A stretch of 64,000 nucleotides of DNA, taken from NCBI RefSeq assembly GCF_010389155.1, contig NC_057767.1, forward strand, positions 7,857,765-7,921,764. Direction: 5' to 3'. A program made the position numbers and the translations under genes. The notes below the pieces were generated by a model. It was not told where the DNA came from. It worked only from the letters and a program-made list of their open reading frames with translations, and ran no database searches. Source of the stretch: Erigeron canadensis. Taxonomy: Eukaryota > Streptophyta > Magnoliopsida > Asterales > Asteraceae. Below are positions 47,530-60,599 of the stretch, one piece after another; positions within the stretch are counted from its first letter, which is position 1, and each line of letters starts with the position of its first letter.

Positions 47530-48560
47530 TAGTATAGTTTTTGTTGGATGACGATTGTTGAAGCACGTTGATATCGTTATTCGACCCTGAAAACATGCCA
47601 AATCCAAAGATCTTGAGAATCGGTTGCTTTTTAATGACTGACGTTTATCAGCTCTGGTATATTCATCTATAAGTCCATTTAGATAATTTTTCCATGTCAA
47701 TGCATATTATCAATGCTTTGACTGGGAATGTTAATATAGATTTTTGATATTGTTGAGTGTGGTCTTCCTCAAATACACATCAATCCTGATGCAGGCCCAG
47801 ACCCAAGTATTGAAAATCAGACCGTTTTGTACATAAGATCAAGACAAAAAGAGGGATTCACTAAAATGGCCATAACTTTTGCTACAGAGCTCTGATTTCG
47901 ACGTATGACCACTCGAAACGACCGTTGGAAAGAGGAGCATCAAGTTGCAAACTGCCAAGTTTAGGTCAGTCTTCGGGCCCAAAAACGCTGTTTTCTAGGA
48001 GTTATGGACCTTTTTATTAGTTTTTCGGTGTTTTTGGGATTTTGTTTTTGTAATAACTTTTGGCCCGCTTGTCTTTTAGGGCCCATTCGAATTTTGCAGC
48101 TTTATTTATACCTTTGTAATCATTGGAAAGTGATCAGTTTTCAGATAATCAAAAAATCATTTTTTCCCCTAATCACATGTGTGTTTTAGTGTGAAATCCC
48201 TAAATTTTGGTATTCAGTTTGAATAAACGAAAATTTAAAAGAATTGTTTCTGGTTATTCTTAGAATCAACAGAATCAGTTATTTATCTTCCTCAAATACA
48301 CATCGATCCTTATACAAGTTGACGTAACACAACTGTACATTTCTGATAAATTGTAAAATGGAACTTTGCCCGCCGTGAAATCTGGTCTGGCATGAAATAG
48401 GCAAGAGGTTGTTCGGAGAAATTTTTAATACCTTAAGTCATCCCGCCCAAACCTTTCTTTTGCTCATCTGATATCTTCTTGCAAATTGTCCATAAATGTA
48501 TAGGTGACCTACCCAAAACGTATACTATTTATGAATTTCGATCTAAAACTTTACATCAAG
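47530..48560 (-). pseudogene. Degenerate PIF/Harbinger transposase, interrupted
   Basis: On the minus strand, blocks match the transposase at 41302-42543 in order: YLRKT (about 47775), SIDNMH followed by a stop (about 47720), SQDLWIWHV (about 47610) and GSNNDINVLQQ (about 47570). There are many stops and frameshifts. The gene is split by a ~520-bp insertion (47788-48285), because TCTTCCTCAAATACACAT and the following bases occur on both sides. It is clearly non-functional and older than the 40987 element. Confidence 0.65.
47788..48285 (+). mobile_element. ~0.5-kb insertion flanked by a 25-bp direct repeat
   Basis: The 25 bp from 47763 (TCTTCCTCAAATACACATC and onwards) recur from 48286 with one mismatch. 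The insert begins GATGCAGGCCC and ends CAGTTATTTA; no poly(A) tail, inverted ends or TG..CA ends were recognised. The middle resembles non-coding retroelement text. Confidence 0.45.
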
Positions 48561-49881
48561 CACACAAAAATCTAGTTGATATATCATCTGTTGATTATTA
48601 GCATTTAGCAGGTTAGAATATAAGTTAAAATTAATCAATCTCTTCATGTATTTGCCCACTATCCCTCTAGGAATTGAAGTAGGAACACATTAGAGATGTA
48701 GTAAATTCTTATGCAAGTGTGTGTGGGTACGGGACAATCACATGGCTTGGTTGTCTAGAGCCAAACTTTCTTATTTTTTGTTAAAGAAAAAGTTTTACAA
48801 GAGATATGGGATAAGTAAAATGATGTTATGGGACGAGTTTATATGATAGATATGATGGTATATTTTTTCGGTTCCATAATGTTAATACGTGTTCATGTAT
48901 TATTCCTAGCATTGTAATCGAATGATGCGGCGGCGGTTTGGTGGTGGTGACGGCGGTCGTGGTGGTGGGTGTAAGTAATTGATTTAATGTAATTGATGTA
49001 AAGAGGTAGTGGCGATATTTTAGAAGATAAGAGATTAATGATGTAAATTAATTTATTAAGGATAAAATGGTAATTTTGCATCTAACACTTTTATAAGAGA
49101 GAAAATATTAATTATTATAAGATAGTATATATTACGGAGTATTTTTATTTCAAAAATAAGTAGACTTTTATGTGTTTACCGATTAAATATTTTTAAAAGG
49201 TAAAAAAAATATTTACTTAATTAAATAGTACAAATATAAATAGTAATATTCGTATCATTTTTAAATATGATAATCCGTTTAAAGTTTATTTCTATTGTAT
49301 GCGGTTATATTTCTTTTTAAAGTTGTAATTTGTATGTCAACTTCACGGACACTTATCATGAGAGGAAATTAGTATTTAACTTAACAACGTGTGACTTTTG
49401 TATAACTAGTCACCAAAATATAATTTATAGTCGTTATGATATTACTATCAAAGACCTTTAACCAAGCACTCTTTCAAGGTATAGTTTGAAGGTATCCTCT
49501 TTTGGTGGTGGCCTGCTGGGTGATAAAAAATATATATACTTTTTTTGTTGGTAAAAACTAAAAAGTGGTGCAAATGGTGCAAATGGGAAGAGTTGGTTGG
49601 GCAAGTGACTAAATTGGGTCAGGGCTCTTTTGCAAATGGAGCATCATGTGGGTAGGTGACAATATCACAACCGATTGAGCTACAAACAACTCATGCCGAC
49701 TTAATAATTGCCTATACAGTACACCAAAAACTTACCAACAAGACCAACCGACCTAAAAACACTATATATACCGAAAATTGAAACACCAACGTAACCAAAG
49801 TGCATAAGTAATAAGTTGTGTAGGAATATAAAGATTTGGTTAATCAATATTAATTAATCTTTTTAATGTGAGATTAGCTCA
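48561..49881. other. Gene-free stretch
   Basis: Between the old Harbinger copy and Helitron copy 3. A GGCGGCGG/GGTGGTGG patch lies near 48925-48970. No gene recognised. Confidence 0.45.
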
Positions 49882-50583
49882 TCTCTATCTCTATATATAA
49901 TAAAACAAGATTGTCTATATAATATATTTTTAGAAAAATTCTGATGTGTCAAGCTTGAATTATTTCCTACCAATATTTATAAAAGTACATGATGTCATAT
50001 ATGTTTTCTTTTTATTTTTTCTATTCACACATTTTTTCAGAAAAAATTTAATAAATAAATTGTTTTTATGTTTTTATTTGTGTCTTTTAATATTTTAATT
50101 TTAAAAATCATCCGTTATATGTCTTTAACTATGAATTTTCATGTTATAAACAACTATCTTGTTAAGACTTATCTTGTCAAAAATTTCTTAGTTTAATTTG
50201 CATACTTGTATTTTTTTTGTTTTAAGTAGTCGTTATATTTGTTTGTGCTAATGTGTTTTTTCTATTACTATTATTATTGAAAACTTCCCCCGAATTGACA
50301 AAAAAAAAATTCCCAACACGTCTGGTTAAAGTATATTTTATCTTTACCACAAGCCATTTTCCGGCTAAATTCTTTAAACTTTGGCACATATTTGCGGGTT
50401 CATTAACAATAACTAGAACATTTTTTTTTTAATCTAAACCTTTTTAGTGTAGCTCTTAGTTAATAAACTTATACATTTTTGCAAATTAAATATAAATCTA
50501 TCAACAACACAAATAACATATTACTTACTTTTTGTTAAAAGATTTATAAAATAACCCGGATTTAATCCGGGTTGATTAACTAG
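49882..50583 (+). mobile_element. Helitron, non-autonomous, copy 3
   Basis: The start is TCTCTATCTCTATATATAAT; the end is hairpin CCCGGATTTAATCCGGG then TTGATTAACTAG/T. It shares the early TTTTTAGAAAAAT and GTGTCAAGC words with the other copies. Confidence 0.8.
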
Positions 50584-50724
50584 TATAATAGTAGAAGTTC
50601 TTGCTTTCTAGAAAGAATATCATTTTTTAATCACTTGCACCATCAGCACCGATGCTTATTAATTTTTACAGTGTAGTATAAGTGTATAAAAATAAGATAT
50701 ATTTGTCCTTAAAAAAAAATATAA

Positions 50725-51972
50725 AGTAAATTACACTTTTCGTCCCTAAAGTTGGCACGTTTTTGCACTTTTCATCCCTTAAGTGAAAAAATTACAATTT
50801 TGACCTTAAATTTGGCAGAATTTTGCAATCGACGTCCCTTGGCCATACGCCGTTAAGTTTCAGCCGTTAAGTCTTACACGTGCAAAACACGTGAGGGACT
50901 AAAAGTGCAAAAGGTGACTAGTTCAGGGACGAAAACTGAAATTTACATTATATATTGTCATCATCTTCATCTTCTCCGGCTGAGTGGCCGAAAAATTCGC
51001 CGAAAAACTTAAAATGCCGATATCCCACTCATTTCTTCGAATTAAACCACGAAACCACCATCAAACTTCTCAAAATTAATTTCGCACGAATCCTAATCAA
51101 AAGATTTCAGATTTAACACTTGTCGGAAAATTCAAAATCTCACCAGAAAATAAACTGCCGACCAAATTCAACGAAATGAAGAAATCATCACATCAACATG
51201 CTCAAAATTCTATCGCGAATAAAAACTTGTGGTTTCCAGATCCATTTGAGACAGAAGATCAGTAACATGAAACCATGACGTTTTGTTGCCTGATCTAAAT
51301 CCAATGTGGAGTGTATCACTAGACTTATGAGAGTCTTTTTTCTTGTTTTGGGGTTAAAAATCAATTTCTACAAGTCTAATCTTTATGGAAGAAGTGTTGA
51401 TGACCTGAAATTTCTGAGCTAGCGAATAAACTACATTGTAAGTCATACTTTTCCTTTCACGTATTTGGGTCTTAAGGTATTTATTCAAGAGTTGAAAACC
51501 AATATTTGATTTAGTGGAGGCACGACTCTCGTTATGGAAGGCCTTGGTTTTATCTAATTGGAGGGCGGGTTACTCTATTACACTCGGTTTTTGTGACTAC
51601 GGTATTTTGAGTTTTCCGACAATAGTTGAATCTGAAATATTTTGGTTAGGATTCGTGCGGAAATTAATTTTGAAAAGTTTGGTGATAGTTTCGTGGTCTA
51701 ATTCGAAGAAACGAGTGAGATATAGACATTTAATGATGACAATATATAATGTAAATTTCAGTTTTCGTCCATGAACTAGTCACATTTTGCAATTTTAGTC
51801 CCTCACGTGTTTTGCACGTGTGGGACTTAACGACTGAAACTTAACGCCGTATGGACAAGGGACGTCGATTGCAAAATTCTGCCAAGTTTAAGGTCGAAAT
51901 TGTAATTTTTTCACTTAAAGGATGAAAAGTGCAAAACGTGTCTACTTTAAGGACGAAAAGTGTAATTTACTC
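50725..51972. mobile_element. Foldback Mutator-like element, second copy of the 11024 family
   Basis: The ends (AGTAAATTACACTTTTCGTC at the left, its complement at the right) match the family. The 9-bp duplication AAAATATAA is perfect (50716-50724 and 51973-51981). The left arm is about 420 bp; the right arm has lost about 60 bp. The interior 51150-51595 differs from that of the first copy and could be captured DNA. Confidence 0.88.
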
Positions 51973-52006
51973 AAAATATAAGATATATATATATCTATAT
52001 ATTTAA

Positions 52007-52135
52007 GGAAATGATATTCGTACCACGATTTTTGATATACATACCACAACATACAAGTTTTATAGCTGACTGTATAAACTGGTAATGCACAGTTATGGTA
52101 AATCTATCAAAGTAAATGGTACTAATATCACTTCC
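52007..52135. mobile_element. Short MITE, GTGATATTNGTAC family, copy 3
   Basis: The ends GGAAATGATATTCGTACCA and GGTACTAATATCACTTCC are inverted over about 17 bp, with ATCTATCAA words inside. The length is 129 bp. Confidence 0.55.
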
Positions 52136-53291
52136 CATATATTTATATTGATTCTTTATTTCAAAGGGGGTTTTTTTCAAGAACCATGAGATCTCCTAAA
52201 CTATATATTTGATCAGATTTTTTTAAAGTTTATTTACATGTAAATCGTTGTAAAAATGTATTTTTTAGAAGGAATTTTTTTCTCAAAACCTTATATTTAA
52301 CCATTTGTTCACATGTGAAATGAAACGTGAACAAATTTATTCACAAAATAAGCATAAGACTATTTTGAAAGATTTGAAAGGAATTTAGTTCTACAACATC
52401 AACATTTTTTTTAAAGTTACAACATCAACATTTATAACCGTTCACATGTAAATGAAACTTTAAAACCATGTTATATAATATATATTTTAAGAGTAGTCAA
52501 TTACATTGTTTACATTAAATATGATTTATACATATCACAAATTAAAAAAAAAAAACCATTTTTTTTAACTCTTAAAATAAATAAAACTATTTATTTTAAA
52601 TCAATTACGTACATTATTCGTTGTCGCCGCCATCACCATCACCACCGATAGTCACCACAGTCATACACCCATAATGCGCGACCATCCATGATCCATCTAG
52701 TGAAGGCTTATATTGAAACTTGAAAGGCATTAGATGAAACTTTGATGATCGAAAAGTCCAATTATATAAAAATATTTAAAAAATGTCTAAAAAAGGTCAC
52801 ACGTATCTATATAGCGACGCTACATGGATGTCAAATATCATCGCCAAAAGGTGTATATACTGGAGATTCCTTTCCAAATTTAACAAAGACAATTATATAG
52901 CAAAAATAGTAGAACAAAAAGTTGTATATCAAAAAATATATTTAAAAGTGTACTGTATTTGTTGTTTCTTAAAAGACAAAATGCATGTGTACTTAGCCTA
53001 AACTACTACATCATGATTCATGATCTTTTAGGGGAAAAAGTCATGTAATTTTTTTTCTAACCCTTTTAAATCTCATCAATCATATTCATGCAACTCATTT
53101 TACCCTTTTAACTTTTCAACCAACTCTCTCAACTCATTTTTTAGGCATTCATCACTTTTTCAACCTTCTCAAATTTTTTTATTTTCTTTTTCATTTAATT
53201 TACTCAAATATTTTAATATAAAGTAAACATTTCATTAAAATTAAATTAAAACTACATAAACATAAAAATTAAAAACAATAATAACTACATA
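52136..53291. other. Gene-free stretch
   Basis: AT-rich. The frame at 52783-53001 has no motif, and the CACCATCACCACC patch near 52630 is simple sequence. Confidence 0.45.
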
Positions 53292-53709
53292 TCTCTATCT
53301 CTATAATAAATAAAAGACAATTGTCTTTCAAAAGTATTTTTAGAAAAAATATGATATGGCAAGTCTACTTTTTTTCTTAAAAAATCTTTATTATAGTTAT
53401 GATGTCATAAATAATTTACAATATTTTTAATTAAAGATAGTTTACTAAATACTTATTTAAAGTTCCTAATTTTTTATTACAAATAAAGAAATCTTTTTTA
53501 TTACAAATAAAGAAATCTTTTTTATATAGTATAATATCTTTTTATATTTTCTTAATGCAATAGGTACTTTAACTTATAAAATATTGTGTTATTCAATATA
53601 ATATTTCCATATCGATTTATAATATATTTATAACAAAAATTACATGCATATTTTTTAATTTTATACTTTTAATTAAAAGGCCCGGGTTGAACCCGGATAA
53701 ATTCGCTAG
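53292..53709 (+). mobile_element. Helitron, non-autonomous, copy 4
   Basis: The start is TCTCTATCTCTATAATAAAT; the end is hairpin CCCGGGTTGAACCCGG then ATAAATTCGCTAG/T. The interior has a 22-bp tandem duplication near 53490-53530. Confidence 0.78.
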
Positions 53710-54190
53710 TAGATAATATATACTGAGTATAGTATAAGGGTATTTTTTGAAACATATATAAACTTTAAACGTTCAAATGGGAACTTAATAAATTATAATA
53801 AATAATTAAATACCAAAAGAATGGATGACTTTTTGGTCATCTTTCTATTCCTTTCTGCAATGTTACAATCGGCCGGAACTTTGACTTTTTTTCAATTTCT
53901 TTCAGTTCAATGGAAATGATGATTGCAGGTACACATATACATATGTAAAACAATAATAAATGATCATATAATTCCCTTTCCAACGGTCACATTTGAGCAA
54001 GATTCTCCCAACCCTCGTAGGGCTTCAAGCCCGGCCAAACCCAACCCTCCCACAACCCGCTTGATCGGCGGCGGTGTTTTTGGGCGGGCTGGGCCAACCC
54101 GCTGACAACCCTGCGTGACTCCGTGAGCCCTTATTTCAACAAACCTGGTATCATACACTTCGATTGTAACAAACATCAAATTTATAATGT

Positions 54191-54288
54191 CTAAGTTTTA
54201 TAAGTTCATGATCTTTTATTTCTACAAAAAGTTGTGGTTCTAAGTTTTATAAGTTCATGATCTTTTATTTCTACAAAAAGTTGTGGAT
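54191..54288 (+). repeat. 49-bp tandem duplication
   Basis: Two copies begin CTAAGTTTTATAAGTTCATG at 54191 and 54240 and are almost identical. Confidence 0.9.
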
Positions 54289-54692
54289 ATCACCTTTTGA
54301 CTTCAGAATTACAATATTAAACGAAATTCAATGTTAAGATCCTTTACGAACCATTTTCGAACCATCCTATTGTGTATTCCAATTTTCATAAAGGGGAACA
54401 AAGTAAGAAAGGGTTACCAAAGTATCATGTGTTCAAATTCATTCAATTACAAAAACAAGTCAAAATTCCATTTCTATTTTCTTGTTTTCCCACCAACAAT
54501 ATACACATATAAACACAAACCAAAAACACATCATCAATGAAACAAACAAGCATTATAAACGAGAACTTTGGAAACCGATGAGGTTGCTATGGAATCTACA
54601 ATGATCAAGTAGTCGTGAACACGTGTAAACTTACATGATGGGGATGAATGGACAACATTATTCACAAATGTCAGCTCTCAATGAAGTACATT

Positions 54693-57600
54693 CTACTGGT
54701 GTTGTATTTTCCATTCTGATTTGTTGGTTTGAATGCTACTTTCATATCCACTACTATCACCTGACTCAATGTGTCGTTTCTCAAATGACTTCTCCCTTCC
54801 CGTTTCGCGACTTCCTCTCCGGTCCTGTTAATAGAGGAAATCCATGACAGCGATTGATTGTTAAAAAGTAGAACCAAATAATCAATTGTAATGAAATAGA
54901 ATATTGGGGATAGAATTGGGAAGTCTTTTTAAGTAATTACTAACACATAACATGACCAGAAAAATTGCAAGCTTGTGAAAAAGGTTGTGAGAGTAGAGTA
55001 TAAGTCTGTAAAATAAAAATAAGCTTGACCGTTGATATTGAGCTTTGTTGCGACTAGTATGAAATCGATTACTCACTACTGATTTTGGATAATCAAAAAC
55101 ATAATATGTTTATCCTAACATTTCAAATTGACTCGTATCAATAGTATTGGCACAAGAAACTTACACTTTGGAAGGGAAAATCATCAGCCTCAAGCATGTG
55201 AATCACATGACCCATCTTCGGCCTCTTTTGAGCACTTGGATCCACACATCGCAATGCTACTAAAAGAACTCGTTTCAATGCTCTTGAAGAAGGTTTTTCG
55301 GGTATGTTAGGATCCAAAACCCCCTCTGCGTTCCTATTTGTTACCATTGTTTTAAGCCAATCAACGAGGTTCACCTGTGCTATTCTAATTTAGAATTTAT
55401 CTGACATACAAAAACCACAGTAAAATGAACAGATATCAGAACAAACCTCTCCTTGAGGCCGGCTATAATCTACAGGGTTTCTACCGCTTATTATCTCCAT
55501 AATAAGAATTCCAAAACTGTATACATCGCTTCTTTCATTCAACATGCCAGTACTAGCATACTCAGGTGCAACATACCTATTTAGAAAAATAGACAATTCT
55601 GTGTTATTAGGGAACATAAAAGACATAGGTAACAAAATGCGCAGATTGTTTAACAGGTCATAATGGGTTTGGATAAAATAGGTGAGGTTACTGCGGTTGG
55701 AACAGGTGGGGTTAAGTTTATATTATTAATCCACATATTTATCAGATAATTACTTAACTATTATGCAAATAAAGATTACTAAGATTGTATTCATTCAACA
55801 ATACAATAAATAAAATGATTTAGGGGTATCATACATCAAAAAGATACTTTTGGGGACTTTTTTGACCCATTTCCTTTTTAATGAAGTTTTTTTGTATGCA
55901 TCTGAAACTATTAGGCTGTGAGGAGAAAGGCGTGCTCAAGCCTTCAATTTCACTTTTTCCCCCTCAGAACGCCCCGAACAGTGCCCCGAGGGACATTCTT
56001 GGTCAAAAACAAGCAGAGGGCGTGAGAAAATAGAAGGAGAAAGAGGGCGTGATTGGAGGTGGGACCAGGAAACGCTCAAGAGCGTCTTATTGCTCCGGAT
56101 AGTCTAGATAAATATAACTTGAACCCCGTTCCATAAAGATATGAAAGGGTGAAATTGCCACCTCTAGAAGACCATAAACATGAAATTAACAAACATACCC
56201 AAAAGTTCCCATGACTCGGGTTGTGACATAACTGCTTTCTGAGCCCAAAAGCTTGGCCAAACCAAAATCTGAGACTTTTGGGTTCCAATGCCTATCAAGC
56301 AAAATGTTGCTTGACTTGATATCACGATGAACAACTTTGGGCTCTAGGCCTTCATGCAAATAGGTCAACCTGTAAATTGTCATTAAGATATTAAGCTTAC
56401 TTGTAAAAACAATGAAATATTTAATCAAGCATATATCCTTTGGCAAAAAGACTAAAACTTTGAATCAACCATATACCCTTTGGCAGTTCCAAGTATAATG
56501 TTCACTCTTATCTCCCATGTAAGAGGACTTGTGGGGCCTACATCTCCATGAAGCCATTGTTCTAAGTTGCCGTTGTCTACATACTCGTAAACAAGTATCC
56601 TAAACATGAAAAGAAGTATTTATTATTCTAACTATAATCAAAAGTATGTAATTTTGAAGTGAAAAAAGTTATTACTCCAACTATAAGCAAAATCAATACT
56701 AATGGTAGGCTTTACCTGTGAGCTCCTTCAACACAATATCCAAGCAACCTGACTAAATTCTTGTGACGTACACGCCCAATTGCTTCTACCTCAACTTTAA
56801 ACTCCCTTTCAGCTTGTCCTCTATAGAAATCAATTATTAAGAAAGACAAGAATAAGTATGACACCAAACAATTTCATCAATGATGAAAAGATTAACCAAA
56901 TCGTGTGACTGTGTGAGGACATATCAAACATAACTTATTGATCTATCTATAAATTTAAACTACAATATATATATATATATATAAAGCATATCTTCACTTT
57001 AAGACCTCTTAAAATATTTACTTTGTTATTTTCATTCTATTATCGATCATGTTAGTATAACTTGATATCAGTGGGTGCGGTTCAATTATGGGATTGCGAA
57101 AAAAAAAACAAGAAAACACAATACATGAGTTACTGATCAGAATCAGAATAAATATTCATCACCAAAAACAGTGGTCACACAAGACTCACTCTTCACGCAA
57201 TTTTTATCAGAGCGTGAGGTTCGATTATAAGATAGCCATAAAAACCGGAAAACACAATTCATGAGTTACTACAACATCCATATGGAAATGGAATGATATG
57301 AACTAAGAATGGCAATAGCTTAACAGAGTATTGAGATGGAAATATGGGACATCAAGGAACACACTTGCTGAAAGGTGGGCGATTATTAACTATATACAAA
57401 TTTGTTGTGTGTATATATCATCACACAGTTGTACACTATAGGTCTATAGCTACTTCTACTTGGTATAAATGAGCAAAAGCTACATGTTATCTCCCCACAA
57501 ACTTCTAACACAAAATTCATTTATGTTACATCCTAAATATTGTCATATTAGAAATTAAATTAGTGTGTGTATAAAACATATATATATGTATATAATTAAC

Positions 57601-58236
57601 AAACCTGTTATTCATCAAATTCTTAACAGCAACAGTAGACTTATCCTCCAAAACCCCACAATAAACAATCCCATAACCACCTTCACCAATCACATTCTCA
57701 TCATCAAATCCATTTGTTGCTATCTCAAGCTCTCTAAGAGTATACCAATGTCCCCAACCCAAATGTGAAACCTCGGGCTGAACCGAAACAAACCCATTTT
57801 GATCACCACCCGACCCGAATCCACCTTTTTCCGGGTAAGAAACCCTGTGTTTCTTCTTCCCTAACTCAACCTGTATCTTTTGATATCCATTCAAATTAGT
57901 GCTATTATTGTTACTATTTTTATCTTCAAGTAAAGACTCATTTTCTTGAAATGGTTTTTGACCCAAGTTATGGTTTTGTGGCATATGGGTATTGTTTGGA
58001 CTACTTTCTTGGAAATGGGTTCGGGTCGGTTCGACCCGGATTTCATGGATTTCTTTAGAAACATTTGGAATAGCATTTGTTGACAGAATTTTGGTTTTTT
58101 TAGAGGTGAAATAAAGTGAGATTAAGAACATTAAGATAACAATAGTTGCACCAACACAAATACCAACAACAACCCATAATCTTAGACCAAAAATTGAGGT
58201 TTTCTTTGAGAGTTGATCATTAAGAAAACCAGACAT
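54693..58236 (-). CDS. Receptor-like serine/threonine kinase, At1g01540/At4g01330-like, seven exons
   Basis: Minus-strand exons are 58236-57605, 56820-56716, 56599-56477, 56369-56199, 55576-55447, 55374-55165 and 54824-54693. The 1503 nt keep phase and give 500 aa. It has a short N-terminus ([16 protein letters not shown]), one membrane segment (about residues 19-45), a linker rich in Asn/Ser, then a kinase domain: [11 protein letters not shown] glycine loop, Lys in [14 protein letters not shown] catalytic loop with the Arg-Asp pair, DFGLAK, and GTFGYVAPEY. The Asp-rich C-terminal tail ends SEWKIQHQ. The family phosphorylates Ser/Thr at the plasma membrane; ligand and targets are unknown. An in-frame Met at 58311 could extend the protein by 25 aa, but the MSGFLN start matches relatives. 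The intron between exons 4 and 5 has a GC-rich ~200-bp block. Confidence 0.93.
55920..56105. other. GC-rich block in an intron of the kinase gene
   Basis: The stretch is far richer in G and C than the rest of the intron (words GAACGCCCCGAACAGTGCCC and GAGGGCGTGA). It may be a short MITE, but no clear inverted ends were found. Confidence 0.35.
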
Positions 58237-58689
58237 TTTTGTTGGTGGAAGTACTATGATGTCACATGACAAAAAGACTAGTATAAAAAAGATGGTAATG
58301 AAGAAAGACAAAAAGAAAAAGGAAGAGGCTATAGTGGGGATAGTATTTAATGGTTAGGAAATTGAGTAGAGATTTTTAGGAAGTTGGAAGGAGGAGGCTA
58401 CTAGGCTGTACTGATGGGGCTTCTTCAAATTTTAGTGACCCTACAGTTGATGTATCTATTTTTGTTTCTATAATTTTTTTAAAAAAAATAGAAGATACTA
58501 AACGAAGCCATTCAAGAGTTGTATATTTTCATATTAAATGTCGGTCCCTTAAATTTTATAGTAAATGTACAATTAATTAATGCACCTTAATAAAAATAGA
58601 CTTTAGGACTTTGTTTAACAAAACCTATAAAAAAATTATGTCAGTTTTATAAGGGATGTTGTTGAACCTAAGCTTATATAATAGTCACA

Positions 58690-58985
58690 TATTAAGGTCG
58701 CGTTTGTTTCACAAAAGTTGATTGAATCTGATGGAATTGGAATTAAATTTCATTCTTTAGTGCGTTTGGCTGTTCAAAGAAGGAGGAATCTCATTCCGTG
58801 GGAATATAAACATTCAATCATTTGATGGAATCTCCATTCTTTGGGGATGAAAGAAGAAATTGCATTCCTTACGTCACTTAAATTTTAAAAAAATCAAAAA
58901 CATTTCGTCAAATTCTATTCTTTCAGATTCCAATTCCTTAAAAAAATTTCATTCTTTTTAAACCAAACACACCAAATATTTATTT
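58690..58985. mobile_element. hAT-like MITE upstream of the kinase gene
   Basis: The left end GGTCGCGTTTGTTTCAC and the right end AAACCAAACACACC are inverted. GGAATCTCATTCC and GATTCCAATTCC words recur in opposite sense inside. No target duplication was fixed. Confidence 0.45.
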
Positions 58986-59916
58986 ATTAAGAAACTAACA
59001 TTTAAGAATTTCACATCTAAGCTTAAATTAAAGCTTGATGTTCACATCTACTCGGTCCCAACATAAGGGCCGTAAAACCATATATGGTCAAACATAAAAA
59101 GAGTTATCTATAGGGAATCATGATATAGATTAAGGGAAATGATAAATCCTAATAAATTAATATCTTAAAAATCTTACTAACTACTCGTATTAGATAAAGA
59201 CATGTGAAAAAATTATGCAGTAAAATTAAGAAATATAATTAGTAAAATTCACATATTACCTTTTTATTGTTTTAAAAAGATTAATCATTTTCCATTTATC
59301 ATTCATCGTATCTTAAACATTTGAGTAATCTATCAATCGTACTCACTCGATTTATCATTTGTAACCAGGTTCATGCGTTACCTACACACATCAATGGGCC
59401 AACAAACAAAATGTTCATTAATTAAATAATTTATATTTTATTTATTAAAACTTGTAAAGGAACTTTACTAATTTTTCCAAAAGAAGCCAACCGGTTAAGT
59501 TGGCCCAACTCATTTTGTCCCAAAGTGTTTGACTCGACTAGTCGACTCAACACAGCATCCCATTTTTATTAACATGTTATCCGACACGCTTGACTCATTT
59601 TGTCATTTTTAAATATATATACAATATAGATTTAAAACAATTAAGAGTTTGAAGTGCATTTAAATAATAATTCTTTAATTCATAGTTTAAGTTGTTTATT
59701 TAAAGGATTATTAAGTTACCTAGTGATATGATTATGAGTTTATGCCAATAAGATTAATTACCTTGAATTTGACTTTAAATGTAACAAATGTTCACGTGCA
59801 TACTTACTTTTGGAAAAATAAGTGTACTTTGATTGACTTTAAACCAAAATTTATATACACCAAAATACCAAATTACCAAAATTTATATATCCTAAACTAT
59901 GGCTTTAATATATAGA

Positions 59917-60596
59917 TCTATACTATATTATCTATATTTTTATACTATTATAAAGCAAAAAGTCATTGTCTAAATTTTAAGTTTCAACATTTACATTTCC
60001 AAAATGTTCTTCTATCAATTCTATATTTACCTAAAATAACTATATTACCCTTTCTCTCTCCTAAAATCTCAACCAACCATTTTTGTTTCTCTCCTCCTTA
60101 AATCATTTATTTTTCCAATTCATTCAAAATCTTTTATCTCAAAAGCCGTATATCGATAAACTATAAAAATTATATGGGTATTCTTAAAATTTCATGCTCT
60201 TTCATTAGAGATGTCATTCGATATACTTTTGATGAATTTTTAAATTCGAAGACGGAACCCGTACTGTTAAGGCATTTGGCTATCACACTCTATGACCTAT
60301 CACCCCCACCATCTCACCGCTGCAACGCGTGGGTACTTACTCTCGTATATTATAAAGCAAATTTATTTTTGATTTTCAACATTGAACTTAAAATTTCAAT
60401 ATTGATTTTAAGTTTCAACAATGTAAACATTGTAATGCATTATGTATCATACATCATAACAACATTACATCAATAACTTCCACTACTCACCGATACCACC
60501 GCCACCACCATCAATCTCCGCCGCTACCGCCACCACCGCCACTACCGCTGCTCGCCACAACTCCATTACCGCTGCAACGCACGGGTACCGTTTTCG
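59917..60596 (+). mobile_element. Two head-to-tail Helitron-like units
   Basis: Unit 1 (about 59917-60345) ends GCAACGCGTGGGTACTTACTCTCG. Unit 2 starts at that point (TCTCGTATATTATAAAGC, about 60341) and ends GCAACGCACGGGTACCGTTTTCG near 60596. Unit 1 shares its body with 1790-2014. The CCACCGCC-type repeat at 60495-60545 belongs to unit 2. Confidence 0.45.
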
Positions 60597-60599
60597 TGT

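Noticed and set aside
51514..51774. 86-codon ORF as a captured gene
   Set aside because: Its second half reads through the inverted arm of the Mutator-like element; only the interior DNA is a possible capture.
55138..56446. Several short ORFs taken as separate kinase genes
   Set aside because: They are the exons of one kinase gene, joined by phase-matched introns.
58237..58311. Kinase start at the upstream in-frame Met
   Set aside because: The extra 25 residues (MSFFITIFFILV) would add a second hydrophobic segment, and relatives start at MSGFLN/MSDFLN; kept as an alternative only.
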